From Symbiodinium natans (lineage: Eukaryota; Sar; Dinophyceae; Suessiales; Symbiodiniaceae), in the NCBI GenBank assembly GCA_905221605.1, contig CAJNDS010002481.1, positions 334,463 to 398,462 of the forward strand: a stretch of DNA of 64,000 nucleotides. Reading direction: 5' to 3'. The position numbers and the translations under genes were made by a program. Positions 44,701-54,169 of the stretch are shown piece after piece. Numbering within the stretch: position 1 is the first letter of the stretch; each line of letters begins with the position of its first letter. The notes below the pieces were generated by a model, which worked only from the letters and a program-made list of their open reading frames with translations, ran no database searches and was not told where the DNA came from.

Positions 44701-47700
44701 GCGAATCGGAAAGCCTTCCCTAGACCTTTGCCCTGGAGTTCCGTGCCGCCAAGACACCAGAGCAGCCCCGGAAGGTGGCGGAGCTGTTCGCGTTCATGCG
44801 GAAGGTCTCCACGACGTCTGCGCCGCCGCCGCCTACAATACAAAAAAGGCACCCAAGCTTGCAAAGCTAGCTGCTTGGAAAAGAAGCTGGCGTGGCAAAG
44901 AGCCCGATCTTCGATGATGCTTTTGCCCTCAGTAACTCGCACGCACAGCCCCGGGTGCACAACCAAGGCACTGCAGTTGTCGAAGTCCGCATTGCTCTGC
45001 TCTAGGAGGAAGCTTTCGGCACGCAGGCCGCCACCTTCGCCAGCTTCAAACAAGGAAAACACCACAAAACTCCGCGCCGCAGGAAGATGCCTCGCGAAAC
45101 TTCTGCTCTGCGCTGCCTCCCTTGCGCCCTCAGAACTCCAGAGCAAGGCCTCTGTACGAACCTTACGTCCCCAAACACCCAATGCATCCCAATACCCTGG
45201 AGGGTCTCCCGTTGCCCCCACACAACCACGATGGCCACCAGGCATGACGCACCCCTCAACAGGCCACAAGCTTCCGCTCTGCAACTGCATGCATTTGCCC
45301 AACACGCCCATGCGACGTTGCAACGTGGACCAGCACATGTTGTCCCCGTCTGCTCTACACATGCAAAGCCTCCTGCGGCGGGCGCTTGGGCATGACTTCG
45401 AAAGGCGAATCGGAAAGCCTTCCCTAGACCTTTGCCCTGGAGTTCCGTGCCGCCAAGACACCATGTGCTCCAGAGCAGCCCCGGAAGGTGGCGGAGCTGT
45501 TCGCGTTCATGCGGAAGGTCTCCTCGATGTAGGCGCCGCCACCGCCGCCGATGTAGTCTGGGCAGGAGTGCAGCCAGTTGAGGAAGGGCGGGGCTTCTTT
45601 TACACACCGAATTGGTTGCCTTTGGACCTGTTCACGATTTGGGTTTCTTCAGAAAACATCACGTTCGGACTCGAGTGTGCATCCTAGGAAGGTTCCTGGG
45701 GAGTTCATTGTCCAGTGTGCGTCCTGGGCTGCGCGCTCGAGTCCGAACGTGATGCTTATTGGACCCGGCGCGTGTCGAAAAGGGCTCCGTGTCAGGACTC
45801 CAGCGCGCGCCCTCCTTTTTATTCATCTTGCAACCCAATTTTTTGGGCTTGGTTTTTGTAATGCCTTCCCACGTTTGCTTTTCTCGTGTTGTCTTAATGG
45901 TTTTGCTATTGGTTGTGGTTTTGTTGTGTCGGCTGTTATGTTAAATGGCTGTTTTGGGCTGTCTATGTTTTATTTGGCTGCTTATTTTATCCGCTCATTC
46001 GACTTCTTTTTGAGCTTTTGTCTTTCCGAAACAGGGTTGCATTCTTGAGGCTGCAAGGCCCAGACACTTTAGGGGCGGCTTGGGGTTCCGTAGGGCTTGC
46101 TTGCTTTTCTACAAAAAGAAGACACTTTCCGGGTTTCGGGTTTAGGGTTTTTGTTATTGGCTCTGGGTTTCTTTTGGGCTGTTAGGTTCAGATGGCAGTT
46201 TTGGTTCTTGAGGCTCGCAGGCCCAGACACTTTCAGGGTTTAGGGTTTAGGGGTTTAGGGTTTAGGACAGCCTTTCGTACTCCATAGGGTTTGCTTGTTT
46301 TTCTTATAACAAAAAGACACTTTCAGGGTTTAGGATTTGGGGGTTTAGGGTTTCGGGTTAACGTTTTTTGTTCTTGGTTCTGGGTCGCATGGCGCCCGGG
46401 GGAGGCCGCATGCATTTTGCAGCGACTGGAAAATGCATTGTGGGAAGCCCCGCCACGTATAAGACATACCCCACAAAATGCGTTTTGCGGCGTCCGAGAA
46501 ATGCATGGCGGGCAGCATGGGGAGGGGCTTGACTTAGGACTGCGTGCGCACTTGAGTCTTAACATGATGTTTAATCGACGCTTAACGCGATGTTTTCTTG
46601 ACCCTGCCCCCATGATGGAGAGTTTGGTGCTACAGTTACTCGTCGCATTGCGCGAGTTGCCTCATTGCCCAAAAAACTCGCCACAGGCCGACCCACAAAT
46701 ACCCTGAAGGGCCAGGTGGGAGCAGGAACCAACAGTCCACAACGAATGTCGTCACATTTCCTTCCAGCATACGACAGAAGGTGAAAGCCCCAAGGGCACT
46801 GTCCATCAGAGCAATCCCAAAATACCTCAGCCGCAGGTGCGCATCGTATCGGACCATCACGTTGAAGTAGCCGAAGAGGCACCCACCAGGTGAAAGGGAA
46901 ACTGCAGCAGCACATCCATCTGAGGGGCCGAGAAACGGCACCCGACCCGCAGGCCTGGTTCCTGCAAAGCCTGGCAACCGCAAGTGGCCATGAATAACCA
47001 AGCAATAAATACATGAATCGCAAATAAGTAAGATCCAAGCTCCGAGCATAGCCGCGAGCGTCTCTGGCAGCTAACGAAGCACTGCGCCCTGTAGCCGTCC
47101 CGAGGTGTAGTTGCACAGCCTGGCCAGTGTATCTTCGCCCATGCATGAACACGAACCTGCGTGGCTCCCGCTGCAGCACCCCTCGCTTCTGCCAGCAGTA
47201 CGCTTGGCCTGTCTGCCATGGATGCTGGTTGCCGGACTTGGGACCGGCGCGGGTCGTAAAAATGAAATACAGAAGAGCGGACCTGCAGTGAGGATGCTTG
47301 AAGGTGTCACTTGTATAGCTCCCAACCCTTGGGCCAACCGCGTTTGCGCAACCAGCTCATCAAGTGGGAAAGGCGTCTCCAAAAACATCCTGTACATCCA
47401 GTAGCAGAATGCCATGCATATACCACACCAAATCCATGAAGGCCAGTTAATTGCACAGAGGACAACCTCAATGCTTGCGTCTCAGACTTGTCGCCATCGT
47501 CATGGCATTGTGAATGGGCGCCGAAAAGCGGCTACCCCAGGCTCAACACTGAGAAACCATGTGCGAAAGCAAGAACTACAGCGTCCGGAAGGGGTCCAGT
47601 TGAACAGAGAACATGTTAGGCCTCGAACCCAATTGACCCCCTACAAAAACACACGTGAAACACAGCGCCGGCATGATGGATTTCAAAAGCACTGGGGGTG

Positions 47701-50700
47701 GGGGGGGGGGTGGGGCGGGGGCCAGCCCCTGTATTTCTTTCTGTAGTCCTTTAATGTTCTTTAGTTAATTCTTGCTTTCTTTCTGTCTGTATTTCTTTCA
47801 TTCTTTCTTTATTGATGCATTTCTTTCTGTATTTCTTTCATTCTTTCTTTATTGATGTATTTCTTTCTCGCTTTCTATATCTCTTCATCTCTTTCTGTGC
47901 TTCTTTGTTTCACTATTTCTGTTGTTTTTTCTTTCTTTCTTTCTTTCTTTCCAGTCTCTAGCTGCCAATTGCGCAGAGTCGCAGAAGGCCCTGGGGGGAA
48001 GCCTCGGAGAGAGGCCCTGAGGCTCGAACAGGAGGAGCCTTCACGGGGTGAAAAAAGCCCTCCCAGGCCTGATAAAATGTTTTCCTCCCAGTTGCTTCCC
48101 GCTGCAGAGGCGTGCAGTCATCCAATAAAAGCCCGCTGTCGGGTCGAGAAGGCTTTTTTGGGACATGGGGTGCCAAACAGGGACCCGTTAAAAGCCCGCC
48201 ATCGGGTCGGCGCGAGGCTTTTTCTCGTGGTAGCAAAAACCGTGGGTTGGGGAGGACGCTTTTTGTCCACGAGGGGCGACCAGGAGGCCGACCCAGGCAC
48301 AGAAAGACCATTCGGGAAGGAGCCGAAAAAAACCCTATGAGGGCCAAAAACAAAACCAGCCCGTTGCGGACCCGAACACCCAAGTCGACCCTCATCTGTG
48401 AGACCGCAAGGCCGGGAAGGCTCCTCGTGTCCCTTGGGGCTCGTCAGCGGCTGCTTTCAGAACCAGTGAAAGCACCCACAGAAACAGACCCAAGCTTGCA
48501 ATGCTAGCTGGGAAAAGATGTTGGCGTTGCAAAATAAAGCCTTGTTCAGCGATCCTTTGCTGGCCCTCGGTTTCCGATGCACAGCCCCGGGTGCCGCCGA
48601 GTTGCTAAATTTGGCCTTGCAGCTGTCGAACTCCGCCTTGCTCTGCTCTAGGTGGAAGCTTTTGGCACGCAGGCCGCCGCCTTCGCCAGCTTCCCAAAAA
48701 GCCCACGAAACTAGAAACTTCTGCCTTGTGCAACCTCCCTTGCACCGTCAGAACTCCAGAACAAGCCACTATGAACAAACCCAAACCCCCAATGCCCCTG
48801 AGGGTGTGTCAAAAAGGCTTCCATTTTGCAACTGCATTCAGCGCCCCACACTCCCATGTGATGTGGCGAATGGTCGTGGAGCAGCACATGCTGTCAGCAC
48901 ATGCTGTCTGCATCCGCTCTACAGATTCAGAGCTTTTGGCATGAGTTCGCACGGCGAATCGGAAAGCCTTCACCAGACCTTTGCCCTGGAGTTCCGTGCC
49001 GCCAAGACACCATGCATTGCAGAGCAGCCCCGGAAGGTGGCGGAGCTGTTGGCGTTCATGCGGAAGGTCTCCTCGATGTAGGCGCCGCCGCCGCGGCCGC
49101 GGTATCCTGGGCAGGGGCGCAGCAGTTACGGCCCCGACACCCAAGTCGACCCTCATCTGCGAGAGCACCCACAAAAAAGAACCCAAGTGTGCAAAGCTAG
49201 CTGCTGAGAAAAGAAGTTGACGTAACAAAAGAAGCCGATCTTCGATGATGCATTGATTGCCCTCGGTAACTCAGATGCACAGCCCCGGGTGCACCACCGA
49301 GTTGCCAGACAGCGGAGCCGTGCAGTTGTCGAAGTCCGCCTTGCTCTGCTCTAGGAGGAAGTTTTTCGCATGCAGGCCGCCACCTTTGCCTGCGTCAAAG
49401 AAGGGAAACTCCACAAAACTCGCGCCACTGGAAGATGCGGCCTCGCGAAACTTCTGCTTTGCGCGATCTCCCTTGCGCCCTCAGAACTCAAGAGCAAGCC
49501 CCTCTGAACGAACCTGTACGTCCCCAAACACCCAATGCATCCCGATGCCCTTGAGGGTCTCCCATTCCCCAGCTTTTCAAGGACGCAGGCCATTTCAGCA
49601 GCTTCAGCCTTCAGCTTTTGTAGAAAGCTGAAGGAAAGTCGTGAAGCCAGCTGCCCAAAGTGATGCAAAGCCCCCCACCCGACTGTCGGGGCCGAAGGCC
49701 TGAATATGCCCTGCAGTTCTTGAAGGCGATGCTGCTGTTGAAGGCACTCAGGTCCTCCTGCACGAAGAGAACGCCTCCGTTCTCCATCTCGAGACCAGAA
49801 GCCTGGAATCAGAGCTTGCGAGAGCAACAAAAGAAACGCCTTGTGAAAGGAACGACACCTTCTTGGAAAAGGTTATGAAGCTCAGCTTCCGTTTTGCCAT
49901 GGGTTCTGCTTAGCTCCAAGCCAAGCCCTAAGCGGCTAACCACAAATCTAACATCGAGAGGCTAGAGATTCCCTCACAAACAAATGCTGGCGTAAAGGTG
50001 TTAGCCTACATTGAGACGAACAGTCTGGAAATCAGTCCTGAGATGCGTTGGAGAACAAGGGGTCACAAATCAAAAGCAGCCGTTTTTCACACCCCTGGTT
50101 TGACTCAAATCAAGCATCACAAAGCAGGGAAGTCCCTCATAGACGGATCCCACTGAATCACAGGCTCACGGCCCCGAGCAGCTACGTTGTAGCCGCATTT
50201 CTCCGCGCCTCTTCCTTCTTTCTCTCACAAGCCGCGCCATGTACTCGCAAAGTATCCCGTGCATCCCCTTGGGGCCTCTTTCTTTGTGTCATCCTTGTCA
50301 TTGTCCTGGCATCCATCAACACAAACGATCAAGCGCACTTTGCTTCGGTCTGTCCTTTATCTGTCTCTGCAACTAACGGAACGGATGCAGGACTTTCAGC
50401 AGGTCGTGTGCTCATGACGTGTTGAGTCCCTGCTCGACAGCCAGCATGCGGATGGTCTTGAGCCCGTCTGCTCCATTGAGCCCGTAAGCCCGGCTCGAGA
50501 AGCCGTTACACCTTGAACGCGCCCAATTCCAAACCGAAGCTCGCATGCGCAGGAGCACAGCCCCAGCGCCGCCTTCTGCACGCAATCGATGAAGCTGACT
50601 CGGGCGTCGACGAGGGTAAGGTTCCCAAGCACTGTGATGCCTTCGATGCTTTTGAGGCTTGAACCCTCTGACTTGGGGGGTGGAGGGCTGCAGGACTTGC
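38718..50700 (-). CDS. Beta-helix ectodomain of the receptor-like gene (multi-exon)
   Basis: At least fifteen rungs of the form GGGL/A...F...NSS.xFxNCxA lie on the minus strand from 49.8 down to 38.7 kb. The GGGA/L and FxxN/FxNC pairs match polymorphic-membrane-protein or parallel beta-helix repeats; in dinoflagellates these precede EGF-like and multipass regions. Two exon classes alternate: GEGGGLRAQSFLLEQSKADF DNC and GGGAxIEEAFRMNANSSASF RGC. Where both borders can be read, each exon is phase 1-1 and its length a multiple of three (72-96 nt). Introns are duplicated with the exons in units of about 0.75-0.89 kb. The 3' continuation is probably the cysteine-rich exons at 34.7 kb. The start codon was not identified. 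Confidence 0.7.
38985..39059 (-). CDS. Beta-helix rung exon, 75 nt
   Basis: It encodes GGLHVENFLQAAESTAEFDN C. The proposed acceptor is purine-rich (CAAAAAAG|GT) and the donor would be G|GA, a non-canonical donor type known in dinoflagellates, so the limits are tentative although the phase fits. Confidence 0.5.
39599..39688 (-). CDS. Beta-helix rung exon, class 2, 90 nt
   Basis: Acceptor TGCCCAG|GC, donor CATG|GTGTC, phase 1-1. Encodes GGGARIEKAFRMNVNSSATF, then QGC. Confidence 0.7.
39877..39957 (-). CDS. Beta-helix rung exon, class 1, 81 nt
   Basis: Acceptor CATTGAAG|CT, donor TCTG|GTGCC, phase 1-1. Encodes GEGGGLRAQSFLLEQSKADF, then DNC. Confidence 0.75.
40267..40359 (-). CDS. Beta-helix rung exon, class 2, 93 nt
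   Basis: Acceptor CTGCCAAG|GC. The donor position that is GT elsewhere reads GATGG here, so a GA donor or a dead site. Encodes GGGAYVEEAFRINASSSASF, then RGC. Confidence 0.65.
40636..40716 (-). CDS. Beta-helix rung exon, class 1, 81 nt
   Basis: Acceptor CTTTGAAG|CT, donor TCTG|GTGCC, phase 1-1. Nearly identical to the exons at 39,877 and 41,506. Confidence 0.75.
41144..41227 (-). CDS. Beta-helix rung exon, class 2, 84 nt
   Basis: Acceptor TGCCCAG|GC, donor GTCG|GTGGC, phase 1-1. Encodes GGGAHIEEAFLLNANGSASF, then RGC. Confidence 0.75.
41506..41586 (-). CDS. Beta-helix rung exon, class 1, 81 nt
   Basis: Acceptor CTTTGAAG|CT, donor TCTG|GTGCC, phase 1-1. Same peptide as the 39,877 exon. Confidence 0.75.
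42020..42103 (-). CDS. Beta-helix rung exon, class 2, 84 nt
   Basis: Acceptor TGCCCAG|GC, donor CGCG|GTGGC, phase 1-1. Encodes GGGANIEEAFRMNANSSASF, then RGC. Confidence 0.75.
42391..42471 (-). CDS. Beta-helix rung exon, class 1, 81 nt, ideal donor
   Basis: The donor here is GGTCTG|GTGAGTCTGG: a small local duplication creates a consensus GTGAGT exactly where the other copies have GTGCC. This supports the splice model for the whole array. Confidence 0.8.
42788..42796. repeat. Left target-site duplication (CATGCAAAG)
   Basis: The nine bases directly left of the satellite-bearing element recur at 44,656-44,664. The uninterrupted paralogous site is ACATGCAAAGCCTCC at 45,359. Confidence 0.8.
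42797..44655. mobile_element. 1.86-kb element with telomere-derived satellite and terminal inverted repeats
   Basis: It starts GAGAAGAGGTTATCTGCGTC and ends with a sequence whose complement is GGAAAGGGGGTGATCTGTGT. Inward from each end are several copies of a 20-30 bp subrepeat (GTTATCTGCGTC plus a T-run) in opposite orientation, and the middle is satellite. CATGCAAAG flanks both sides. It sits in an intron of the beta-helix array, and a paralogous intron at 45,359 shows the intact target. There is no coding capacity; the open plus frame at 42,797-43,165 is repeat-derived. Confidence 0.75.
43045..44430. repeat. 34-bp satellite made of telomere repeats plus a constant tail
   Basis: About forty units of TTTTAGGGTTTAGGG followed by TTTGGCAACCAACATCTCC, with variants (CTTAGGG, TTTCCCACCAACATTTCC) and a few units with an extra TTTTAGGG block. 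Each unit contains two TTTAGGG repeats. Confidence 0.9.
44656..44664. repeat. Right target-site duplication (CATGCAAAG)
   Basis: Matches 42,788-42,796 exactly; intron sequence of the beta-helix array resumes after it. Confidence 0.8.
44758..44832 (-). CDS. Beta-helix rung exon, class 2, 75 nt
   Basis: Acceptor ATTGTAG|GC, donor TCTG|GTGTC, phase 1-1. Encodes GGADVVETFRMNANSSATFR, then GC. It is nine bases shorter than its relatives at the 3' end but still in frame. Confidence 0.7.
44972..45043 (-). CDS. Beta-helix rung exon, class 1, 72 nt
   Basis: Acceptor GTTTGAAG|CT, donor TGCA|GTGCC, phase 1-1. Encodes GEGGGLRAESFLLEQSNADF, then DNC. A nine-base loss before the donor keeps frame and donor. 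Confidence 0.7.
45462..45557 (-). CDS. Beta-helix rung exon, class 2, 96 nt
   Basis: Acceptor TGCCCAG|AC, donor CATG|GTGTC, phase 1-1. Encodes GGGAYIEETFRMNANSSATF, then RGC. Confidence 0.7.
46225..46265. repeat. TTTAGGG-type tract
   Basis: Four to five units, imperfect; a second tract follows at 46,325-46,360. The 45.7-46.4 kb stretch is T-rich and has no supported exon. Confidence 0.75.
46405..46505. repeat. Hairpin-forming segment
   Basis: GAAAATGCATTGTGGG (46,430) pairs with CCCACAAAATGCGTTTTG (46,470) over about 14 positions with a 25-bp loop. An ATGCATTTTGCAGCGAC block (46,410) is echoed by AATGCGTTTTGCGGCG (46,477). Confidence 0.5.
46571..47415 (-). CDS. Nested hydrophobic coding region inside the receptor gene
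   Basis: Three overlapping minus frames carry protein-like blocks. 47,415 down: YWMYRMFLETPFPLDELVAQ then TRLAQGLGAIQVTPSSIL. About 47,050: LGSYLFAIHVFIAWLFMATC. About 46,870: GYFNVMVRYDAHLRLRYFGI with ALMDSALGAFTF. They resemble loops and membrane segments of one protein with introns or frame breaks. The block lies between rung exons at 45.5 and 48.6 kb with no relation to the beta-helix repeats. Family unknown. Confidence 0.4.
47690..47955. repeat. G-run followed by a long pyrimidine (TTTC) tract
   Basis: 47,693-47,726 is almost all G. About 200 bases of TTTC/ATTTC/TTCA variants follow, with an internal repeat of roughly 60 bp (TTTCTTTCTGTATTTCTTTC). Strong strand asymmetry. Confidence 0.85.
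48120..48230. repeat. Two direct repeats of about 30 bp
   Basis: TAAAAGCCCGCTGTCGGGTC (48,126) and TTAAAAGCCCGCCATCGGGT (48,189), each followed by a G/A-rich AAGGC or GAGGC block and then TTTTT. Each has a small internal stem (CCCG...CGGG). Confidence 0.55.
48609..48689 (-). CDS. Beta-helix rung exon, class 1
   Basis: Acceptor TTGGGAAG|CT. Encodes GEGGGLRAKSFHLEQSKAEF, then DSC. The donor is not clear, so the low-coordinate limit is by alignment. Confidence 0.6.
49011..49106 (-). CDS. Beta-helix rung exon, class 2, 96 nt
   Basis: Acceptor TATCCCAG-type (TGCCCAG|GA), donor CATG|GTGTC, phase 1-1. Encodes GGGAYIEETFRMNANSSATF, then RGC. Confidence 0.7.
49306..49389 (-). CDS. Beta-helix rung exon, class 1, 84 nt
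   Basis: Acceptor TTTGACGCAG|GC, GC donor TCTG|GCAAC, phase 1-1. Encodes KGGGLHAKNFLLEQSKADFD, then NC. Confidence 0.65.
49650..49800 (-). CDS. Upstream beta-helix exon
   Basis: The minus frame reads ENGGVLFVQEDLSAFNSSIA, then FKNCRAYSGLRPRQSGGGLC. It has the GGV..V...F..NSS.AF.NC rung pattern plus the start of another GGGL rung. Not part of the tandem unit. Exon limits not fixed. Confidence 0.6.
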
Positions 50701-50800
50701 AAAGCAGATCTCTCACGCACAGGCAAGGGGCAGGGTCTATCCAGCTCCTTTGCACCTGTGATCTGCAGCTCGCCCTGGAGCACCAAGTCCCCTGCACTGT
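50412..50800 (-). CDS. N-terminal beta-helix-like exon
   Basis: One frame reads DLVLQGELQITGAKELD (about 50,790). Another reads SSLKSIEGITVLGNLTLVDA then RVSFIDCVQKAALG (50,665-50,560). Short alternating strands with an FIDC turn are like the entry rungs of dinoflagellate beta-helix receptors. The frames differ, so an intron or an indel lies between 50,700 and 50,750. Confidence 0.45.
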
Positions 50801-51099
50801 TAAATCGGGACACAGGGCTCAGCACCCGCCCAATGCTGCTTTTGGGGCTTCCAGAGGCAACAAAACAAGTCGATGCCCTTGTCTCTTGCAGGTCATGAGC
50901 TTCCATGCGCAGGACTCATCGACCTCGCTTGTGTTGGGAAAGGATCGCATACAATCACAACGCCGGCAGAGCCGAGTTTTGGAACATGTATCTAGCCTAA
51001 CTCCCTCGCAAACACAGCTAGCAAAACATCTGAAAGCCAACATCTTTCATGGCGCTCGACTGTCCTACTCCAACGGGTATCAACCTCAAACCCTACAGC

Positions 51100-51480
51100 C
51101 ACCCAGCTGCAGATGCCTTCAAATATCTCACACGTTTCCAAAACCCCAAGTATCTCCAAAGCCCAACACCCTCAGATCCTCCATGCCCGGAAGCCCTGTG
51201 GAAGCCTCGGAAGGTCAGCGGCGCCCCCAGGGTCACCTGCCGAAGAAGAGCTGCAGGGCGAGCTCTTCGGCACTTGGACTTGGGTTTTCCGTTAACATTT
51301 GTCTTCAGATGTTCCTGCAGCTTGCGTTTGAGTTGTACGGCCTCAGGGGTTTCGAGCTTGGCCCCCTCAAATACTGGATCCTTGCAGCGGCAGATACTTG
51401 TACTTGATCCTTGTTCACCTTTACTGTCATCACTGGTGTTCTTGGATAAGGGTACGAGTACAGATTTTAAGCTTTGCAAG
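51100..51480 (-). CDS. Possible upstream exon, unassigned
   Basis: An open frame of 128 codons includes CRCKDPVFEGAKLETPEAVQ, LKRKLQEHLKTNVNGKPKSK and RQVTLGAPLTFRGFHRASGH. The opening CRC and later LTFRGF could fit an EGF-like or rung region of the receptor, but this is inference from position. Confidence 0.35.
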
Positions 51481-52049
51481 CTTTAGGATTGCGGCGCATG
51501 AGACCTGAACTTCCTGCACCGCAGCCCCCACGAGCTCCGAGTCCCCCAAACCCGAAACTTTAAGCTAAACCACAAGCAGCCAGGAACACAGCGCTTCTCG
51601 TACGAAGCACACCATGCAAAGCATAGGGCAAGTTCCGACGGCAGCTTCGACTTTTCAGGAGCAATCCACGGGCAATCTTAAGGCCAGGGCTCCCAGTCCG
51701 AGTAAAAGACGGGCAGTTTCGAAGCTCCGGGCGCCCGCCTGCACCCCACTCGCGCGCCAAGTGCAGGCGCTCAAGGTGAGTGCCGAGTCCTGGGCCCAGG
51801 CTTACGAGGCTGGTGGGCTTGCAAGTTGCTATCGGCTTGCCAGGTCTACTGCTCTTGTCTCCATTCCTCATTCTCCGTCTTTGTAGCAAATCAGATTGCA
51901 AATTAAAGGAGTGAGGCTCTGCCCACCTGCGGTCGAGGTGCCACCGTGCTGCTGCCGTCCACCGGCAGCGTGTCGTCGCAAGGCGGGAGACCAGCCTATT
52001 CTGCCACCACGGGATACTTGCTTTTGTTCAACCCAGGGGCAGGGACCCC

Positions 52050-52120
52050 AATACCCCTTAATTAAGGAATCTTCCTGTAATTGGGTTCCTTACAGGGTTT
52101 AAGGCAATAATCCTTGATTG
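52050..52120. repeat. Small foldback segment
   Basis: CCCCAATACCCCTTAATTAA at the left is mirrored by ATCCTTGATTGGGG at the right, and CCTGTAATTGGGTTCCTTACAGG sits between. It resembles the other short intronic foldbacks in the window. Confidence 0.45.
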
Positions 52121-52550
52121 GGGAGCCGTTGCTCGAATTTCGGCTTCGTCTACCTTACATCGTCTCGTGCTGGTAGCTTGTATGTTTGTTGTCGGCTGCT
52201 TGTCGGCTGCTTGCGGGCTTCGGGTCAAGAGAAAAACAGGAAAGGGGCAAACAATTCAATGGTTGTCTCGATTCAATTTTTTGTTGCGGATTGCGCAAGT
52301 TGCTTGCCGAGCGGCTTGCTCGTGGCTGAGCCAGGACTTCATCTGGCCTCTGGACTGCACATCCTGAGCTGCTGTGACAGTGCTTCTCAACAGCATAGTC
52401 GAATTGGGGGAGAACTATCCGCACCATGACGCCACAAGTTGCGACACTGCTGCAGCAGTTGCGAGGTAAAGGTATTCTGTTTAAGAGTTCCCGTCCGGCA
52501 CCGAGCGCTTGCAACTTGGGTCTCGCAGCAGATTTGACATCAGTTCTTAT

Positions 52551-52679
52551 TCAAGCCGAGCCAGAGGCCTCTAAACCCACAACCGCTTGATTGAACTTCT
52601 CCAAACACAGATTGAGGCAAGAAACGACCTTCACTTCCAGCTCAGAAGCGTTTGCCTCAGCATTGGCATTTCCAGACAT
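52551..52679 (-). CDS. Small open frame, uncertain
   Basis: An ATG-to-stop frame of 42 codons reads MSGNANAEANASELEVKVVS, then CLNLCLEKFNQAVVGLEASG. Composition is protein-like (amphipathic helix). It could be a first or last exon; no family known. Sequence from here to 54.4 kb has no other supported exon. Confidence 0.3.
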   Translation of the reverse strand: MSGNANAEANASELEVKVVSCLNLCLEKFNQAVVGLEASGSA

Positions 52680-54064
52680 GAGCCTCTGTGATATCTGTGG
52701 TGCTCGGAGCAACTGCGGGAGGTTTCAGTTTTCGTGCTTAGGGCTTGGGTCTTCCGGTGTGTAAGGAAGTCCTTGACCGAGCAGGAGAGCGGGGCCACAT
52801 GCCGCGCGGAAGCCCCGGCTCGAGTTGGGATGAGCAGCCATGGGCGGCCCACGCCGCCGCGTTTTGAGGGTGAACAAGCAAAAAATTGCCAGAATTCGGG
52901 TCTGTTCTGATCTTGGGTGGTTCGTCTTCCGGAGGCCGCTAGATTGAAGCGTGACATGGCTTGGCGTCATCATCCTGGCCCTAAATCCCTTCACTCCGTT
53001 GCTCTAGACCAAGAGGCTGTCCCTGAACCTACAGGGCTAGAGAACCCCCCAGCCAGAATGGAGGTTGGAGGATGATTTTTGGAAAGACAAGGCCCTTGTC
53101 TCAGCCGAAGGTCCAACCTCACCTTCCATGAACCGTTGGATTGCACCAGCACCCTCACCTTCCTCTAAACCCTTGAGCCTCAAGTTAGGGCCCCAAGTAC
53201 CAACCCGCTGCAAGTCTGCGGCCTTGCTAGCTGGAAGGCTCCAAGGCGCTGCCTGCCAAGCTATGTGCATGGAGGTTTGGGGGGCTGGAGTTCTGGCTGA
53301 TTCCCGGAAGGCCCCAGCCAAACATCTCCACCCCAACGAGCCATAAGCCCTCACCTCCCCCTCCAAACCCAACCCTCCCGCTTGGAGGGCTCAGCACCTC
53401 AAGCTGCCAGAGATGCTGCTGAGGGCGTACGGCATGCGAGGCCAGCAGAAGTCCTTTTCAGCCCTCCCACCACCCCCAACCCTCCATTAAGGTTCGGGGT
53501 TTCGGGTTGACTTCATGTTGCTGCAAATTTTGCAGGGAGGAACTGATGAAGGTGCTTGGAGCACCGGTTTTCTGGGCGACGTGCGTACCAACAGCGTTTC
53601 TCAAGAAGTTGAGTGTCTTCATGATGCAGGACTGGGGAGGAACTTAAACTGTCAAGCAAGCACCGGTTGCATCCTGTTGCTACGATTCGATTCGCAACGT
53701 CCTCCTACCCATCAGACTCCCACTCCCCACAGCCGCGGCTCCCAGAAGGGCCACTGCCCAGGACGCTGGCGCCATGCTGCAGCATCCCCGTAGGAAGGGT
53801 GCCCCGCTGCAAAGAACCAGAGGGCAAGGTCATGGAAACCCCAAAAAAACCCCGATGAACCTCTAAACCCAAACCCAAGTTCTGCAGGCCATCTGCCGTT
53901 GCAGGGTTTGTGGGGATGAGCGGAGTTGTTCGGAAGAGTGTGCTCCCGACAGACAACGGAGAAGCTCTGAAGCCTGAGCCACGCGGCTACGCGGCTACGC
54001 GGCTCGAGTCTTTGCCGGGCAAGGGCAATGGGCAATTAAGAGGGCCCAAATTCTACTTTGGAAT

Positions 54065-54160
54065 CCTGGCAGTATTTTTTACCCGCTGTCTCGGCCAACA
54101 GTGGGGCCAAGACGCAAGCAGGACCGGGGCTCCGAAAACGTCATGGCCCCACGCAGCAAC
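54065..54160 (-). repeat. Inverse copy of the 26,531-26,615 segment
   Basis: The complement reads GCTGCGTGGGGCCATGACGT and continues with similarity to 26,535-26,615; the peptide RGAMTFSEP is kept. Confidence 0.65.
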
Positions 54161-54169
54161 CTGCATCAA

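Noticed and set aside
47852-48340. 162-codon plus frame over the pyrimidine tract
   Set aside because: Ser/Phe-rich translation of TTTC repeats fused to unrelated sequence.
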